Made by a program: the position numbers and the translations under genes
In this document: positions 1 through 8,289 of the stretch, piece by piece
How positions within the stretch are numbered: position 1 is the stretch's first letter
How the letters are laid out: every line of letters begins with the position of its first letter
Notes under the pieces: generated by a model
What the model saw: only the letters and a program-made list of their open reading frames with translations
Told to the model about the DNA's origin: nothing
Database searches by the model: none
Source: Chengkuizengella axinellae
GTDB taxonomy: Bacteria > Bacillota > Bacilli > Paenibacillales > KCTC-33759
Assembly (NCBI RefSeq): GCF_030730905.1
Contig: NZ_JAVAMP010000024.1
Coordinates: forward strand, 1 to 42,979
Length of the DNA stretch: 42,979 nt
Direction: 5' to 3'

Positions 1-141
1 GTCACTCTTAAAGAAAACTCGCTGATTGACGAGCCTGATAAGGCGAAGACAGAAGCGTTAGTTGCACTTATACTTTCTACATTGTTAGAACTACTACGTT
101 GAGTCATCAACTTTAGCAGTTTGATTATGGAAAGTACATCG
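1..141 (+). other. Spacer upstream of 5S rRNA, with a short open frame
   Basis: These 141 bases lead into the 5S gene. I see no 23S rRNA 3' end in them, so this is either a long 23S-5S spacer or ordinary DNA. Frame 1 is open from base 1 to a TGA at 100-102 and encodes a 33-residue amphipathic tail ending LLELLR. It could be the C-terminus of a gene running in from outside, but an open stretch this short is not improbable by chance. Confidence 0.25.
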
Positions 142-258
142 TTTGGTGATGATGGCGGAGGGGTGCCACGCGTTCCCATACCGAACACGACCGTTAAGCC
201 CTCCAGCGCCGATGGTACTTGGACCGCAAGGTCCTGGGAGAGTAGGACGTTGCCAAGC
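142..258 (+). rRNA. rrf: 5S ribosomal RNA
   Basis: The sequence carries the diagnostic 5S core: CCCATACCGAACACG, the TTAAG following it, CAGCGCCGATGGTA, and GGGAGAGTAGGACG near the 3' end. The terminal stem is formed by TTTGGTGATG at the 5' side and CGTTGCCAAGC at the 3' side. The length of about 117 bases is normal for Bacillales. A strong hairpin terminator follows within ten bases, as expected for the last gene of an rRNA operon. End positions are estimated from the terminal stem and may be off by one or two bases. Confidence 0.97.
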
Positions 259-263
259 AAATT

Positions 264-300
264 AAAAAACACTTTTGGTGAATTGCCAAAGTGTTTTTTT
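264..300 (+). terminator. Rho-independent terminator of the rRNA operon
   Basis: AACACTTTTGG and CCAAAGTGTT form a stem around a short TGAATTG loop. The 3' arm runs into seven T residues. It lies immediately downstream of the 5S rRNA gene. Confidence 0.92.
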
Positions 301-386
301 GTTATATTTATTTCATATTAATGTTGAGGATGAATAAATTTGATAAAGTGTATACATATGTATTTAGTGGGATGTGAGAGATTTAG

Positions 387-1247
387 ATGAAAGAAAAAAT
401 ATCAAGAAGGAGTTTCTTGAAAAAGATGTGGAAAACAGGTTTAGCCTTATTAGGCATAGCGGCATCGATTCCAACTTATTCTTATTTTGGTGAAAGGAAA
501 TGGCTTCAAACGAGTGAGATTAAGTTAAAATCAAATAAGCTTCCAGTACAGTTTTCAGGATTAAAAATCATTCATTTTAGCGATATGCATCTTGGTTTTC
601 ATACAGATAATCAATATATGGATGATCTTATTAAACAAGTAAATGCTCATGAACCGGATTTGATCTGTTTTACGGGTGATCTGATAGATGAAGATCCAGC
701 AATATTAGAGACTTATTTAACTAAACTACAACAGTTTAAAGCACGTTATGGCAAGTTTGCAGTTTTAGGTAATCATGATTATGGTAAAGTAAATAGCAAT
801 GCTTTAAAGGTTTCAGAAGTATTAAGTCGTTCTGATTTCAAATTGCTTATAAACGAAAAGATACAAATGAAAAAAGATAATGCATTGATGAATATAGCTG
901 GTTTGGATGATATTTTATATGGTAATGCTGATTTAAATCATACCTTGTCAAATATTGATCAAGACACTTACACAATTTTATTAGCTCATGAGCCTGATAT
1001 TGCTGACGAAGTTCAGAATTATCCAGTTGATTTGCAGCTTTCTGGTCACAGTCATGGAGGTCAGATAAGGTTGCCTTTATTCGGACATATAATAGCACCA
1101 CCTATGGGTAGAAAGTATGTCAACGGTTTATATGAAGTTGGAGATTCTCTGAATGTGTATACAAATAGAGGTATCGGAACCACGATATATCCTTTTCGAT
1201 TTTTTTGCAGACCGGAGATTACGGTAATCACGCTTGAAACCTCTTAA
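387..1247 (+). CDS. Tat-exported metallophosphoesterase (YkuE-like)
   Basis: A 286-residue calcineurin-like phosphodiesterase. The N-terminus has a twin-arginine motif, SRRSFLKK at residues 6-13, followed by a hydrophobic stretch (GLALLGIAASIPTYSYF), so export by the Tat system is predicted. Metal-site motifs appear in the usual order: HFSDMHLG, FTGDLID, LGNHDYG, AHEPD and SGHSHGGQ. In Bacillus subtilis the Tat-secreted homologue YkuE is a metal-dependent phosphodiesterase at the cell wall. The upstream ribosome binding site (GTGAGAG) is weak, but this ATG is the one that gives the Tat signal. The gene appears monocistronic and follows the rRNA terminator. The family is clear; the substrate cannot be told. 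Confidence 0.9.
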   Translation: MKEKISRRSFLKKMWKTGLALLGIAASIPTYSYFGERKWLQTSEIKLKSNKLPVQFSGLKIIHFSDMHLGFHTDNQYMDDLIKQVNAHEPDLICFTGDLIDEDPAILETYLTKLQQFKARYGKFAVLGNHDYGKVNSNALKVSEVLSRSDFKLLINEKIQMKKDNALMNIAGLDDILYGNADLNHTLSNIDQDTYTILLAHEPDIADEVQNYPVDLQLSGHSHGGQIRLPLFGHIIAPPMGRKYVNGLYEVGDSLNVYTNRGIGTTIYPFRFFCRPEITVITLETS

Positions 1248-1329
1248 GTTATGATTACGTAAATGTAAAGTGAAGATCATATGAAGTTGATTAATGTGAA
1301 AAGTTGTGATTGAAAAAGGAGGAAAGGGT

Positions 1330-1572
1330 ATGAGTGCTGAAACTGTGATTCAAAGGAATTTTAAATGTACTAAATGCAGTGGAAATCAATGTCGCACTAA
1401 AGAAGTAGCCATGACTGGAACTGGATTAAGTAAAATGTTCGATATTCAACATAATCGATTTTTATTTGTTTCGTGTGAAGGCTGTGGATTTGTGGAGGTA
1501 TATAATCCTGCTATTTTAAATAATAAATCATCTGGTCAGCTTGGGAACATTATGGATATATTATTTGGATAA
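1330..1572 (+). CDS. Zinc-ribbon nucleic-acid-binding-like protein
   Basis: An 80-residue protein with two zinc-ribbon knuckles, CTKC near residue 12 and CEGCG near residue 47, matching the small 'predicted nucleic-acid-binding, Zn-ribbon' family found in Bacillales. The ATG at 1330 is preferred over an in-frame GTG at 1306 because a strong AAAAAGGAGG sits just ahead of it. The C-terminus (SGQLGNIMDILFG) is typical of the family as I recall it. Function is unknown; DNA or RNA binding is inferred only from the fold. A terminator follows about 60 bases downstream, so it is probably a single-gene transcript. Confidence 0.8.
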   Translation: MSAETVIQRNFKCTKCSGNQCRTKEVAMTGTGLSKMFDIQHNRFLFVSCEGCGFVEVYNPAILNNKSSGQLGNIMDILFG

Positions 1573-1633
1573 TGATCTAAAGATTTGGGACTATTCATTA
1601 TCGAATGGAGTTTTTGAATTAAATATAAGTTTT

Positions 1634-1667
1634 AAAAAATAGCGGTGGCAGTACCGCTATTTTTTTA
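1634..1667 (+). terminator. Rho-independent terminator after zinc-ribbon gene
   Basis: The stem AAAATAGCGGT / ACCGCTATTTT encloses the loop GGCAGT and is followed by a run of T residues. The A-rich 5' flank would let it work for transcripts arriving from either strand. Confidence 0.88.
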
Positions 1668-1719
1668 TTTTCACTTTGAGGTGTTGTTATGTTGCCATGA
1701 ATTACTATAAGAGGGGAAT

Positions 1720-2088
1720 TCATCTATGCTTCCAAGCAGCTACACTAATCAATAAAAATCCAATTAAAAAGGAAGTACCTCCGATTGGAGCAAGAGCTCC
1801 GAAAATTCCAATGCCAGTTAAACTTAATATGTATATACTGCCTGGGAAAATGACTGTCCCTGCTACTAACATTCTTCCTGCCCACTTTATAGAATGACCA
1901 GATAACTTGTCCATCACAAGTGCTGCAATAAGTACAGATAAAGAGCCAAATAAATGATATTGTACAGCAATTTGATAAGTTGAGTAACGATCCTCCGTTA
2001 ACTCGCTCTGTAATATGTGCGATCCAAAAGCGCCTAAAGCTACAGCCAAAAAGGCTAATAAACTTCCTAATAGTAAGTAATTTCTCAA
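1720..2088 (-). CDS. DUF423 family membrane protein
   Basis: A small integral membrane protein of the DUF423 family (YwdK-like in Bacillus), 122 residues with about four membrane segments. Recognisable features are the N-terminal LLGSLLAFLAVALGAFGSH, the YQIAVQYHLFGSL segment, and the C-terminal APIGGTSFLIGFLLI. The start is taken as TTG at 2088 because TTAGGAGGT lies eight bases ahead of it; an ATG further upstream at 2115 would put that ribosome binding site inside the coding region. Function is unknown. It converges with the upstream zinc-ribbon gene at the shared terminator. Confidence 0.85.
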   Translation of the reverse strand: MRNYLLLGSLLAFLAVALGAFGSHILQSELTEDRYSTYQIAVQYHLFGSLSVLIAALVMDKLSGHSIKWAGRMLVAGTVIFPGSIYILSLTGIGIFGALAPIGGTSFLIGFLLISVAAWKHR

Positions 2089-2188
2089 GAGAAGACCTCC
2101 TAAATAATAGTTCACCTGTTGAAAGTATATTTGAATACGGTACTCATTTCAACAATCTTCACTATATGTATTGATTAACTAAGCAAAA

Positions 2189-2219
2189 CATCCCCGTTTC
2201 TATTATAAGAAAGGGGATT
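2189..2219 (-). terminator. Hairpin downstream of the Yip1 gene
   Basis: On the minus strand CCCCTTTCT and AGAAACGGGG pair with one bulged base around a short AT-rich loop, and GTTTT follows. It lies between the Yip1 and DUF423 genes and would end minus-strand transcripts of the former. The T run is short. Confidence 0.55.
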
Positions 2220-2273
2220 TAATATTGTTATCAACAACGACATCTTGTTAATGACAGGATATTATTGTTTCAA

Positions 2274-2939
2274 TTAGATAAATGGAACAATAGCTAATCC
2301 GATCAATAATAAAGGTACGAATATGATTAAAAAAGCAATGATAGATGCACCCAATGCTCTCCAAGCTGAGAATTGATGAGCTTCGCCTAAACATTTTAGA
2401 GAGATTATAATTGTCCAGCAAGCTATAACTAGATCTATTAGTAGTAGCAAGAGTAATAATGCAAAGAGAATTGGGCTATTATCTATGTTAGGAGTCAAAT
2501 AGGTGAAATTCTCTTTTCCGAACAACAATAAAGAAGGGAGCCAAACAATAATAAGAGAGTATACATATGGAATGAAAGAATAAGCTAATGCATACCTAAC
2601 TTCTTCTGTGGTTCCATGTCCATTTAGTATACTTCCAGCCCATCTAAATATGGTAGGAGCTAAATAATAATATATAATTCCAGTGAATAATGGAAATACA
2701 ATCGATGCAAACAGTACTGTTGACATACTATAGGTATCACCCATATCTCTTGTAGAGGCTTGATCTAAAGAATTTACAAGCATGCCTAAATAAATCAATA
2801 AAAATACCTTACCTGGCTTATTATTAAGAACAGATCTCATCGTAGCTCGTGGTTTAATCCATATAGAAAACCATGGGTTTAATTTCACCTGTTTTTCTGT
2901 CATATTATTATGTTCATTATTATGGTTTTCATTTTCCAT
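2274..2939 (-). CDS. Yip1 domain-containing membrane protein
   Basis: A 221-residue protein with a hydrophilic Asn/His-rich N-terminus, then NPWFSIWIKPRATMR, the entry motif of Yip1-family proteins, then about five hydrophobic segments from residue 45 onward. The length is normal for bacterial Yip1 members. AAAGGACTGATGAG precedes the ATG on the minus strand. The role of bacterial Yip1 proteins is poorly known; transport or membrane organisation has been suggested for relatives. It stands alone, divergent from the gene remnant that follows. Confidence 0.8.
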   Translation of the reverse strand: MENENHNNEHNNMTEKQVKLNPWFSIWIKPRATMRSVLNNKPGKVFLLIYLGMLVNSLDQASTRDMGDTYSMSTVLFASIVFPLFTGIIYYYLAPTIFRWAGSILNGHGTTEEVRYALAYSFIPYVYSLIIVWLPSLLLFGKENFTYLTPNIDNSPILFALLLLLLLIDLVIACWTIIISLKCLGEAHQFSAWRALGASIIAFLIIFVPLLLIGLAIVPFI

Positions 2940-2981
2940 CTCATCAGTCCTTTATATAGAATAACAGTTTACATATTATAG

Positions 2982-3335
2982 CATGGTTTTGAAATTACAA
3001 GTGAAAAAAATCCAGTTTTTGAGTACTTTGATGATTATAATAACGATGGTTTTGTAGATTTTACTGTTGAAGAGCACTTTTCAAGCAATGGGAAGTTAGT
3101 TAAAATTTTTACAATTAAAGAAGATAAAATCGAGCTTTTACCTTTTATGGATTCTAATGAATTGTTGATTACTGGATATGCAGAAACAGTTAATGAAGAA
3201 AAAGTGAATATCAAATATTTTGAAAAAGTAAACGAAAGCACAATTAAAAAAACGTTCTACAATAATATTATAGGTGAGTATGATACAGGTTTCTTTGAAT
3301 GGGATGGTACTCAATTTGTCCTAAAGGATGAATAA
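2982..3335 (+). pseudogene. 5'-truncated gene remnant with a DxDxDG-like motif
   Basis: An open frame of 117 codons runs from just after a TAG at 2979 to a TAA at 3333-3335 but has no ATG, GTG or TTG before residue 56 (ATG at 3147). The reading is protein-like: FDDYNNDGFVDFTVEEHF resembles the calcium-binding loop of FG-GAP/VCBS-type repeats, and the C-terminus (GFFEWDGTQFVLKDE) looks natural. I read it as the C-terminal part of a secreted or lipoprotein gene that lost its 5' end. A shorter product starting at 3147 cannot be excluded, but it has no good ribosome binding site and would lack the motif. Confidence 0.55.
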
Positions 3336-3462
3336 TAATTGATCAAATGAAGCCTGATGTATAAATATTTTGCGTGAGTATATTATTACACCATGTTTTC
3401 ATGTAATTTCCAAATTTTATTGTATAAATCACGTATGTTTTCTTACTTTAATGCGATAAAAA

Positions 3463-3498
3463 ACGAACATTAAAACTACTAGCATAATAAATGTTCGT
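3463..3498 (+). promoter_or_regulatory. PurBox pair (probable PurR operator)
   Basis: ACGAACATT at 3463-3471 and its inverted copy AATGTTCGT at 3490-3498 are separated by 18 bases and flanked by A-rich runs on the outside. The arrangement fits the Bacillus PurBox pair (consensus around CCGAAC, inverted, spaced by about 16-17 bases). It ends seven bases upstream of the -35 element of the pur promoter, where PurR bound in the absence of PRPP would block initiation. Confidence 0.8.
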
Positions 3499-3505
3499 GA
3501 ATTTG

Positions 3506-3534
3506 TTGACACAACCATGTTACACTGGTAAACT
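3506..3534 (+). promoter_or_regulatory. Sigma-A promoter of the purine operon
   Basis: A perfect -35 TTGACA (3506-3511) and a -10 TAAACT (3529-3534) are separated by 17 bases. Transcription would start near 3541, about 35 bases before the riboswitch aptamer. Confidence 0.8.
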
Positions 3535-3575
3535 AAAAGCGAATTGAAATACGGGATAAATTTAATATGAAATGG

Positions 3576-3648
3576 TTACTCATATAATATCGGGAATAAG
3601 GCCCGAAAGTTTCTACCCAGAAACCGTAAATTTTTGGACTATGAGCAA
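3576..3648 (+). promoter_or_regulatory. Purine riboswitch aptamer, guanine type
   Basis: The three-way junction is complete. P1 is TTACTCAT / ATGAGCAA, P2 is CGGG / CCCG, and P3 is CCAGAA pairing with TTTTTGG. The conserved junction sequences TATAAT, GTTTCTAC and GACTATG are present. The discriminating base in GAC-TATG (position 3639, equivalent to residue 74 of the xpt riboswitch) is C, which pairs with guanine; adenine riboswitches have U there. High guanine or hypoxanthine should stabilise the aptamer and favour the terminator at 3756-3785. Confidence 0.95.
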
Positions 3649-3755
3649 AGTATTAAGATAAGTGTGGGATTTAATCCCAAGCATCGCTGATAGGAAGTTC
3701 CGCCTCCGATTCAACGATATTCTGTATCTTTATACTTTACATAGTAGCTTTTAAT

Positions 3756-3785
3756 GGGTAGGTTCTTTGAACCTACTTTTTTTTA
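3756..3785 (+). terminator. Riboswitch-controlled terminator ahead of purE
   Basis: GTAGGTTC / GAACCTAC closes a short TTT loop and is followed by nine T residues. It lies between the guanine aptamer and purE, so it is the natural expression platform of the riboswitch. The copy of a short palindrome-related sequence (CCCCAAAAAGTGAA) begins directly after the T run. Confidence 0.88.
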
Positions 3786-3840
3786 CCCCAAAAAGTGAAG
3801 AACACCAGATCATATCAAGGATTTGAAGTATTGGGAACCT
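3786..3840 (+). repeat. Copy of the CCCCAAAAAGTGAA repeat in the purE leader
   Basis: CCCCAAAAAGTGAA at the left end and TCAAGGATT about 30 bases later also occur, in the same order, in the purN-purH gap near 14352-14445. It sits between the attenuator terminator and purE. Its effect on the leader RNA is unknown. Confidence 0.4.
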
Positions 3841-3910
3841 CTTCGAGAGACTCCAATAAGAGTTTTGGTTTTTTTAAAAGTATAATTATAATAAAAGGTA
3901 GGGATAAAAA

Positions 3911-4402
3911 ATGTCAGCTAATGTTAAGGTTGGAGTCATTATGGGCAGCCAGTCAGACTGGGAAACAATGAAACACGCTTGTGATGTACTTGATGAGCTT
4001 GAAATTGCCTATGAAAAGAAAGTGGTTTCAGCCCATCGTACACCAGATCTTATGTTTGAGTATGCATCATCAGCAGTTACTAAAGGTTTAAAAGTAATTA
4101 TAGCTGGTGCGGGAGGAGCAGCGCATCTTCCTGGTATGGTTGCATCAAAAACAGAACTTCCAGTCATCGGAGTACCCGTTAAATCTTCTAATTTAAACGG
4201 TTTGGACTCATTATTATCAATTGTTCAAATGCCTGGAGGAGTTCCTGTTGCCACTGTTTCCATAGGTAAGGCAGGAGCTACAAATGCTGGGTTATTAGCT
4301 GCACAAATTTTAGGTGCCTTTAATGAAGATATACAGATGCGAATTACAAACAGACGAGAAAGCATAAAACATGCCGTTTTAGAAAGCAGTGAAAATTTAT
4401 GA
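3911..4402 (+). CDS. purE: N5-carboxyaminoimidazole ribonucleotide mutase PurE
   Basis: The 163-residue class I PurE converts N5-CAIR to CAIR in IMP synthesis and works directly after PurK. The conserved nucleotide-binding and active-site motifs are visible: [10 protein letters not shown] at residues 11-20, SAHRTPD near residue 41, and [11 protein letters not shown] near residue 74. Length is normal for the class. It is the first gene of the operon, about 125 bases after the leader terminator, with GGTAGGG before the ATG. Its stop overlaps the start of purK (ATGA), indicating translational coupling. Expression should follow PurR and the guanine riboswitch. Confidence 0.98.
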   Translation: MSANVKVGVIMGSQSDWETMKHACDVLDELEIAYEKKVVSAHRTPDLMFEYASSAVTKGLKVIIAGAGGAAHLPGMVASKTELPVIGVPVKSSNLNGLDSLLSIVQMPGGVPVATVSIGKAGATNAGLLAAQILGAFNEDIQMRITNRRESIKHAVLESSENL

Positions 4403-5589
4403 AACAACGTCAAGTGATTCTTCCAGGAAGTACAATTGGTATTTTAGGTGGAGGGCAGTTAGGTCGCATGATGACTTTAGCAGGACGTCAAATGGGATAC
4501 CGTTTTATAACACTGGACCCTGTTGAAGATGCACCTTGTGCTCAAGTTGCTGATGAACAAATTGTTGCTGGATATGATGATTACCAAGCTGCTGAGAAAT
4601 TGGCAGAGCGTGCTGATGTTATCACGTATGAATTTGAAAATGTAAATGCTTCAGTGGCTGATATGTTAAGTGAAAAATCATACGTTCCACAAGGAAGCCA
4701 ATTGTTGTATACCACTCAGCATCGATTAAGAGAAAAAAGAGCTATTGAAGATGCAAGTGTACCTGTAGCTCCTTATGCTGAAATTAAAAGCGAACAAGAT
4801 CTAGTGGATGCAGTTCAACGTTTTGGTACTCCATGTGTTTTGAAAACAGCGGTCGGAGGTTATGACGGTAAAGGTCAATGGGTAATCAGATCTACAGAAG
4901 AAATTTCAGATGCCTACAATACTTTGAGAAAGGCGAATACAGATCTTGTTTTAGAGCAATTTATTCGTTTTGAAAAAGAGCTCTCTGTAGTCGCAGCTAG
5001 AAATAAAGAAGGTCAAGTGAGTACATTTCCGGTGGCTGAAAATATTCACATAGATAATATTTTGCATACCACTATTGTTCCTGCCAGAATAGATCAAAAA
5101 GTACAGGATAGAGCAAAGAAACTAGCCAAAAACATCGCCGAAACGTTAGATGTTGTAGGTCTGATCGCAGTTGAAATGTTTTATACCAGCGATGGGAAAT
5201 TATACGTAAATGAACTAGCTCCTCGTCCGCACAATTCAGGACATTATACGATGGATGCTTGTAAAACCTCACAATTTGAACAGCATATCCGAGCGATATG
5301 CAATTTGCCATTGGAATCTTCAGAATTAATATGCCCTGTTGTGATGGTAAATATATTGGGTGAGCATGTTGATCCGTTACTAAAATGGATGGAAGAGAAT
5401 CACCAAAATGCAAATCAAGATGTTATTATTAAAGTTCATTTATATGGAAAAAAAGAAGCAAAAGAAAAAAGAAAAATGGGTCACATTAATCTGTTGACTA
5501 AAGACATAAATCTAGCGTTAGACTGGATAGAAAACACAGGTATTTGGGAAAAAAAGCAACTAGGTAAAAAGGAAGGGGTTCTTTCATGA
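4399..5589 (+). CDS. purK: N5-carboxyaminoimidazole ribonucleotide synthase PurK
   Basis: The 396-residue ATP-grasp enzyme carboxylates AIR with ATP and bicarbonate to give N5-CAIR. The N-terminal [12 protein letters not shown] motif (residues 13-24), the ATP-grasp glycine-rich loop GGYDGKGQ, and [18 protein letters not shown] in the metal/ADP site are all present. The C-terminal 60 residues are lysine-rich, a natural family feature. The gene overlaps purE at ATGA and purB at ATGA, so the three are translated as a coupled set. Confidence 0.98.
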   Translation: MKQRQVILPGSTIGILGGGQLGRMMTLAGRQMGYRFITLDPVEDAPCAQVADEQIVAGYDDYQAAEKLAERADVITYEFENVNASVADMLSEKSYVPQGSQLLYTTQHRLREKRAIEDASVPVAPYAEIKSEQDLVDAVQRFGTPCVLKTAVGGYDGKGQWVIRSTEEISDAYNTLRKANTDLVLEQFIRFEKELSVVAARNKEGQVSTFPVAENIHIDNILHTTIVPARIDQKVQDRAKKLAKNIAETLDVVGLIAVEMFYTSDGKLYVNELAPRPHNSGHYTMDACKTSQFEQHIRAICNLPLESSELICPVVMVNILGEHVDPLLKWMEENHQNANQDVIIKVHLYGKKEAKEKRKMGHINLLTKDINLALDWIENTGIWEKKQLGKKEGVLS

Positions 5590-6881
5590 TAGAACGTTAC
5601 AGCAGACCAGAAATGACAGCAATTTGGACAGAGGAAAATAAATTCAAAGCTTGGTTGGAGGTAGAAGTTAATGCCTGCGAAGCTTGGTCAGAATTAGGAG
5701 TCATTCCTAAAGAGGATGTTAAGCTGTTAAGAGAAAATGCAAGCTTTGACATCGAGCGAATTTATGAAATAGAAAAAGAAACAAGACATGATGTAATTGC
5801 TTTTACTCGTGCCGTATCTGAAACATTAGGAGCAGAGCGTAAATGGGTTCATTATGGTCTTACTTCTACAGATGTTGTGGATACAGCCAACGGATATTTA
5901 ATAAAACAAGCGAATGAAATCCTTAAGAAGGACATTGAACAATTTATTTCTATATTAAAAGAAAAAGCGATTGAACATAAAGATACGGTGATGATGGGTA
6001 GAACACATGGTGTACATGCTGAACCAACTACCTTTGGTTTAAAAATGGCACTCTGGTATGAGGAAATGAAGCGGAATTTAGAACGTTTTGAAAAATCTGC
6101 TGAAGGTGTGGAGTTTGGAAAAATCTCTGGTGCTGTTGGAACATATGCGAATATTGATCCTTTCATTGAACAATATGTTTGTGAAAAATTAGGTACTAAA
6201 GCAGCACCAATTTCAACACAAACATTACAGCGTGACCGTCATGCTGATTATATGGGAACACTAGCATTAATTGCGACTTCTTTAGATAAATTTGCTACAG
6301 AAATTCGTGCTTTGCAAAAAAGCGAATTTAGAGAAGTAGAAGAAGCATTTGCAAAAGGACAAAAAGGCTCCTCTGCGATGCCGCACAAAAGAAATCCAAT
6401 CGGAAGTGAAAATATTTCTGGATTGTCTAGAGTAATCAGAGGACATATGGTATCTGCTTATGAGAACGTACCTCTATGGCATGAAAGAGATATATCTCAT
6501 TCCTCTGTTGAACGCGTGATTTTACCAGATGCAACAATCTTACTAAACTATATGTTAAATCGTTTTGGAACTATTGTTAAAAACTTAACCGTCTTCCCTG
6601 AAAATATGAAAAAGAACATGAAGAGAACCTATGACGTACCTTTCTCTGGCAGAGTGATGACGATGTTAATTGACAAGGGATTAAGCAGAGAGCAAGCTTA
6701 TGACACTGTTCAGCCTCGTGCAATGAAAGCATGGGAACAGCAAATCTCATTCCGTGAAATTGTGGAAAATGAATCAGAAATTACTCAGCATTTAACAGCA
6801 GAAGAGATTGACGATTGCTTTAATCCTAGCTGGCATTTAAAGCATGTAAACACAATATTCGAACGTTTAGGTTTACTATAA
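5586..6881 (+). CDS. purB: Adenylosuccinate lyase PurB
   Basis: The 431-residue fumarase-superfamily enzyme cleaves SAICAR to AICAR plus fumarate and adenylosuccinate to AMP plus fumarate. The superfamily signature [16 protein letters not shown] lies near residue 260. [14 protein letters not shown] near residue 139 provides catalytic histidines. Length agrees with Bacillus PurB (about 431). The start overlaps the purK stop. A 91-base gap with a palindrome follows before purC. Confidence 0.98.
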   Translation: MIERYSRPEMTAIWTEENKFKAWLEVEVNACEAWSELGVIPKEDVKLLRENASFDIERIYEIEKETRHDVIAFTRAVSETLGAERKWVHYGLTSTDVVDTANGYLIKQANEILKKDIEQFISILKEKAIEHKDTVMMGRTHGVHAEPTTFGLKMALWYEEMKRNLERFEKSAEGVEFGKISGAVGTYANIDPFIEQYVCEKLGTKAAPISTQTLQRDRHADYMGTLALIATSLDKFATEIRALQKSEFREVEEAFAKGQKGSSAMPHKRNPIGSENISGLSRVIRGHMVSAYENVPLWHERDISHSSVERVILPDATILLNYMLNRFGTIVKNLTVFPENMKKNMKRTYDVPFSGRVMTMLIDKGLSREQAYDTVQPRAMKAWEQQISFREIVENESEITQHLTAEEIDDCFNPSWHLKHVNTIFERLGLL

Positions 6882-6912
6882 ATAAAAAAGATAGCATTAC
6901 AAAAGGTTTAGG

Positions 6913-6950
6913 ACCCCGTAAATGAAATAGGATTTTGGCTTTTTGGGGTA
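6913..6950 (+). repeat. Palindromic insert between purB and purC
   Basis: ACCCCGTAAA and TTTTTGGGGT face each other across about 18 bases. The right arm (GCTTTTTGGGGT) is the reverse complement of the ACCCCAAAAAG core found at 3785 and 14351. Such a hairpin inside the operon could set mRNA stability or be a relic of a mobile palindrome; I see no T run that would make it a strong terminator. Confidence 0.4.
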
Positions 6951-6972
6951 TTTTGAAGAGGAGGTTTATCCT

Positions 6973-7857
6973 TTGAACTCAACGACTACATTGTTAACAG
7001 CTGTAGATCTCATCGATGCTCCTTTAGTTTATAAAGGCAAAGTTCGAGAGTTATATGATTTAGGAGAACACTATTTAATGGTTGTGACAGACCGAATCTC
7101 AGCTTTTGATTATATTTTGAAGCCAGGAATTCCCGACAAAGGGAAAGTGCTAAATCTCGTAAGCAAGTTTTGGTTTGATCAAACAGAACATATGATACCG
7201 AATCATATGGTGCATGCAGATGTGAACTTATTAAAGGATGTCATAAAAAAACCTGAACTTCTTCAGGACAGAATAATGGTCAGCCGCAAAGCAGAGAGAA
7301 TTGATATTGAATGTATTGTCAGAGGCTATATTACAGGTGGAGGCTGGAGACAATATGAAAACAATGGTGAAATAAACGGAATTAAATTACCAGATGGTAT
7401 GAGAAAAAATCAAAAGTTGGATGTTCCTATCTTTACCCCTTCTTTAAAAAATGATGTAGGGCATGATGAAGATATTCCTGTAGAAAAAATGCAGGGAATC
7501 GTGGGCAAAGCATTAACGACTGAACTGATGGTAAAAAGCTTGGAGTTATATCAATTTGCGCATGATTTTTGTAAAGAGCGAGGAATTATATTAGCAGATT
7601 GTAAGTTTGAATTTGGTTTTGTAGATGGAGAACTTATTTTAATAGATGAAATATTCACACCTGATTCTTCAAGGTATTGGGCTGAAGAAAAGTATGCTCT
7701 TGACATAGATATTGATAGTATGGATAAAGAGCCTGTTCGCACATTTTTATCACATTCAACTTGGGATAAAAATAGTGAGCCAGATCCATTGCCGGAAAAA
7801 GTTGTAGAGGAAACATCTGCGAGATATAAAGAAATTTTAAATAAATTAGATCAATAG
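6973..7857 (+). CDS. purC: SAICAR synthase PurC, long form
   Basis: The enzyme joins CAIR and aspartate with ATP to make SAICAR. Motifs YKGKVRELYDLG, VTDRISAFDYI, VRGYITGGGWRQYE and DEIFTPDSSRYW identify it. At 294 residues it is the long form rather than the roughly 240-residue form of B. subtilis. The start is read as TTG at 6973 because GAGGAGG ends about ten bases ahead of it; the in-frame ATG at 6943 lacks a ribosome binding site and would add ten unusual residues. The following purS begins 24 bases after its stop. Confidence 0.95.
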   Translation: MNSTTTLLTAVDLIDAPLVYKGKVRELYDLGEHYLMVVTDRISAFDYILKPGIPDKGKVLNLVSKFWFDQTEHMIPNHMVHADVNLLKDVIKKPELLQDRIMVSRKAERIDIECIVRGYITGGGWRQYENNGEINGIKLPDGMRKNQKLDVPIFTPSLKNDVGHDEDIPVEKMQGIVGKALTTELMVKSLELYQFAHDFCKERGIILADCKFEFGFVDGELILIDEIFTPDSSRYWAEEKYALDIDIDSMDKEPVRTFLSHSTWDKNSEPDPLPEKVVEETSARYKEILNKLDQ

Positions 7858-7881
7858 GTCATTAGGAGGACATTGAGAACA

Positions 7882-8124
7882 ATGATAAAAGCAACCGTTT
7901 ATGTAACGATTAAAGAGAGCGTATTAGATCCGCAAGGAAATACAGTACAAGGTGCTTTACATTCAATGGGTTTTCAAGAAGTGAATAACGTCCGTATCGG
8001 TAAATATATGGAGTTGACTTTAGATACAACAGATAAAACGGAAGCAGAGCAACGCATTACAGAAATGTGTGAAAAATTGCTAGCAAACACAGTAATAGAA
8101 GACTATAGATTTGAATTAAACTAA
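7882..8124 (+). CDS. purS: FGAR amidotransferase small subunit PurS
   Basis: The 80-residue PurS assembles with PurQ and PurL into the formylglycinamidine ribonucleotide synthase complex and is needed for ammonia transfer. The family pattern is clear: VYVTIKESVLDPQGNTVQ, ALHSMGF, VRIGKYMEL and LANTVIEDYRFEL. ATG at 7882 matches the usual family N-terminus. An in-frame TTG at 7873 lies only about two bases after AGGAGGA, too close to be used efficiently. Unusually, 165 bases holding hairpins separate it from purQ. Confidence 0.95.
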   Translation: MIKATVYVTIKESVLDPQGNTVQGALHSMGFQEVNNVRIGKYMELTLDTTDKTEAEQRITEMCEKLLANTVIEDYRFELN

Positions 8125-8163
8125 AATAAAAATTAAGAAGGAATGAAGGCCGACTAAGATCTC

Positions 8164-8225
8164 ACCACGTCCTTGTGGTCAACGATGCATCAAAACATCC
8201 TGTTTTGACGGCATGGGGGTCCCAT
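8164..8225 (+). repeat. Three small consecutive hairpins between purS and purQ
   Basis: ACCAC-GTCCTT-GTGGT (8164-8179), TCAAAAC-ATCCT-GTTTTGA (8190-8208) and ATGGG-GGT-CCCAT (8213-8225) follow one another. The first two share the loop theme RTCCT. In most bacilli purS and purQ are nearly adjacent, so this is an insertion into the operon. It resembles a small mobile palindrome element; a processing or attenuation signal is an alternative. Confidence 0.5.
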
Positions 8226-8289
8226 TAGCCACACCCGTATTGTTGAGTTATTAATAAAGTTTTTTTTGAAACTAAGGAGGATATCATCA

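Noticed and set aside
121-321. 66-codon plus-strand ORF
   Set aside because: It lies across the 5S rRNA gene and its terminator; the RNA gene explains the sequence.
847-1101. 84-codon minus-strand ORF
   Set aside because: Antisense to the metallophosphoesterase motifs, without ribosome binding site or recognisable protein pattern.
3828-3875. Second terminator-like hairpin just before purE
   Set aside because: ATTGG...CCAAT can pair, but the T run is displaced from the stem and the terminator at 3756-3785 already fits the riboswitch.
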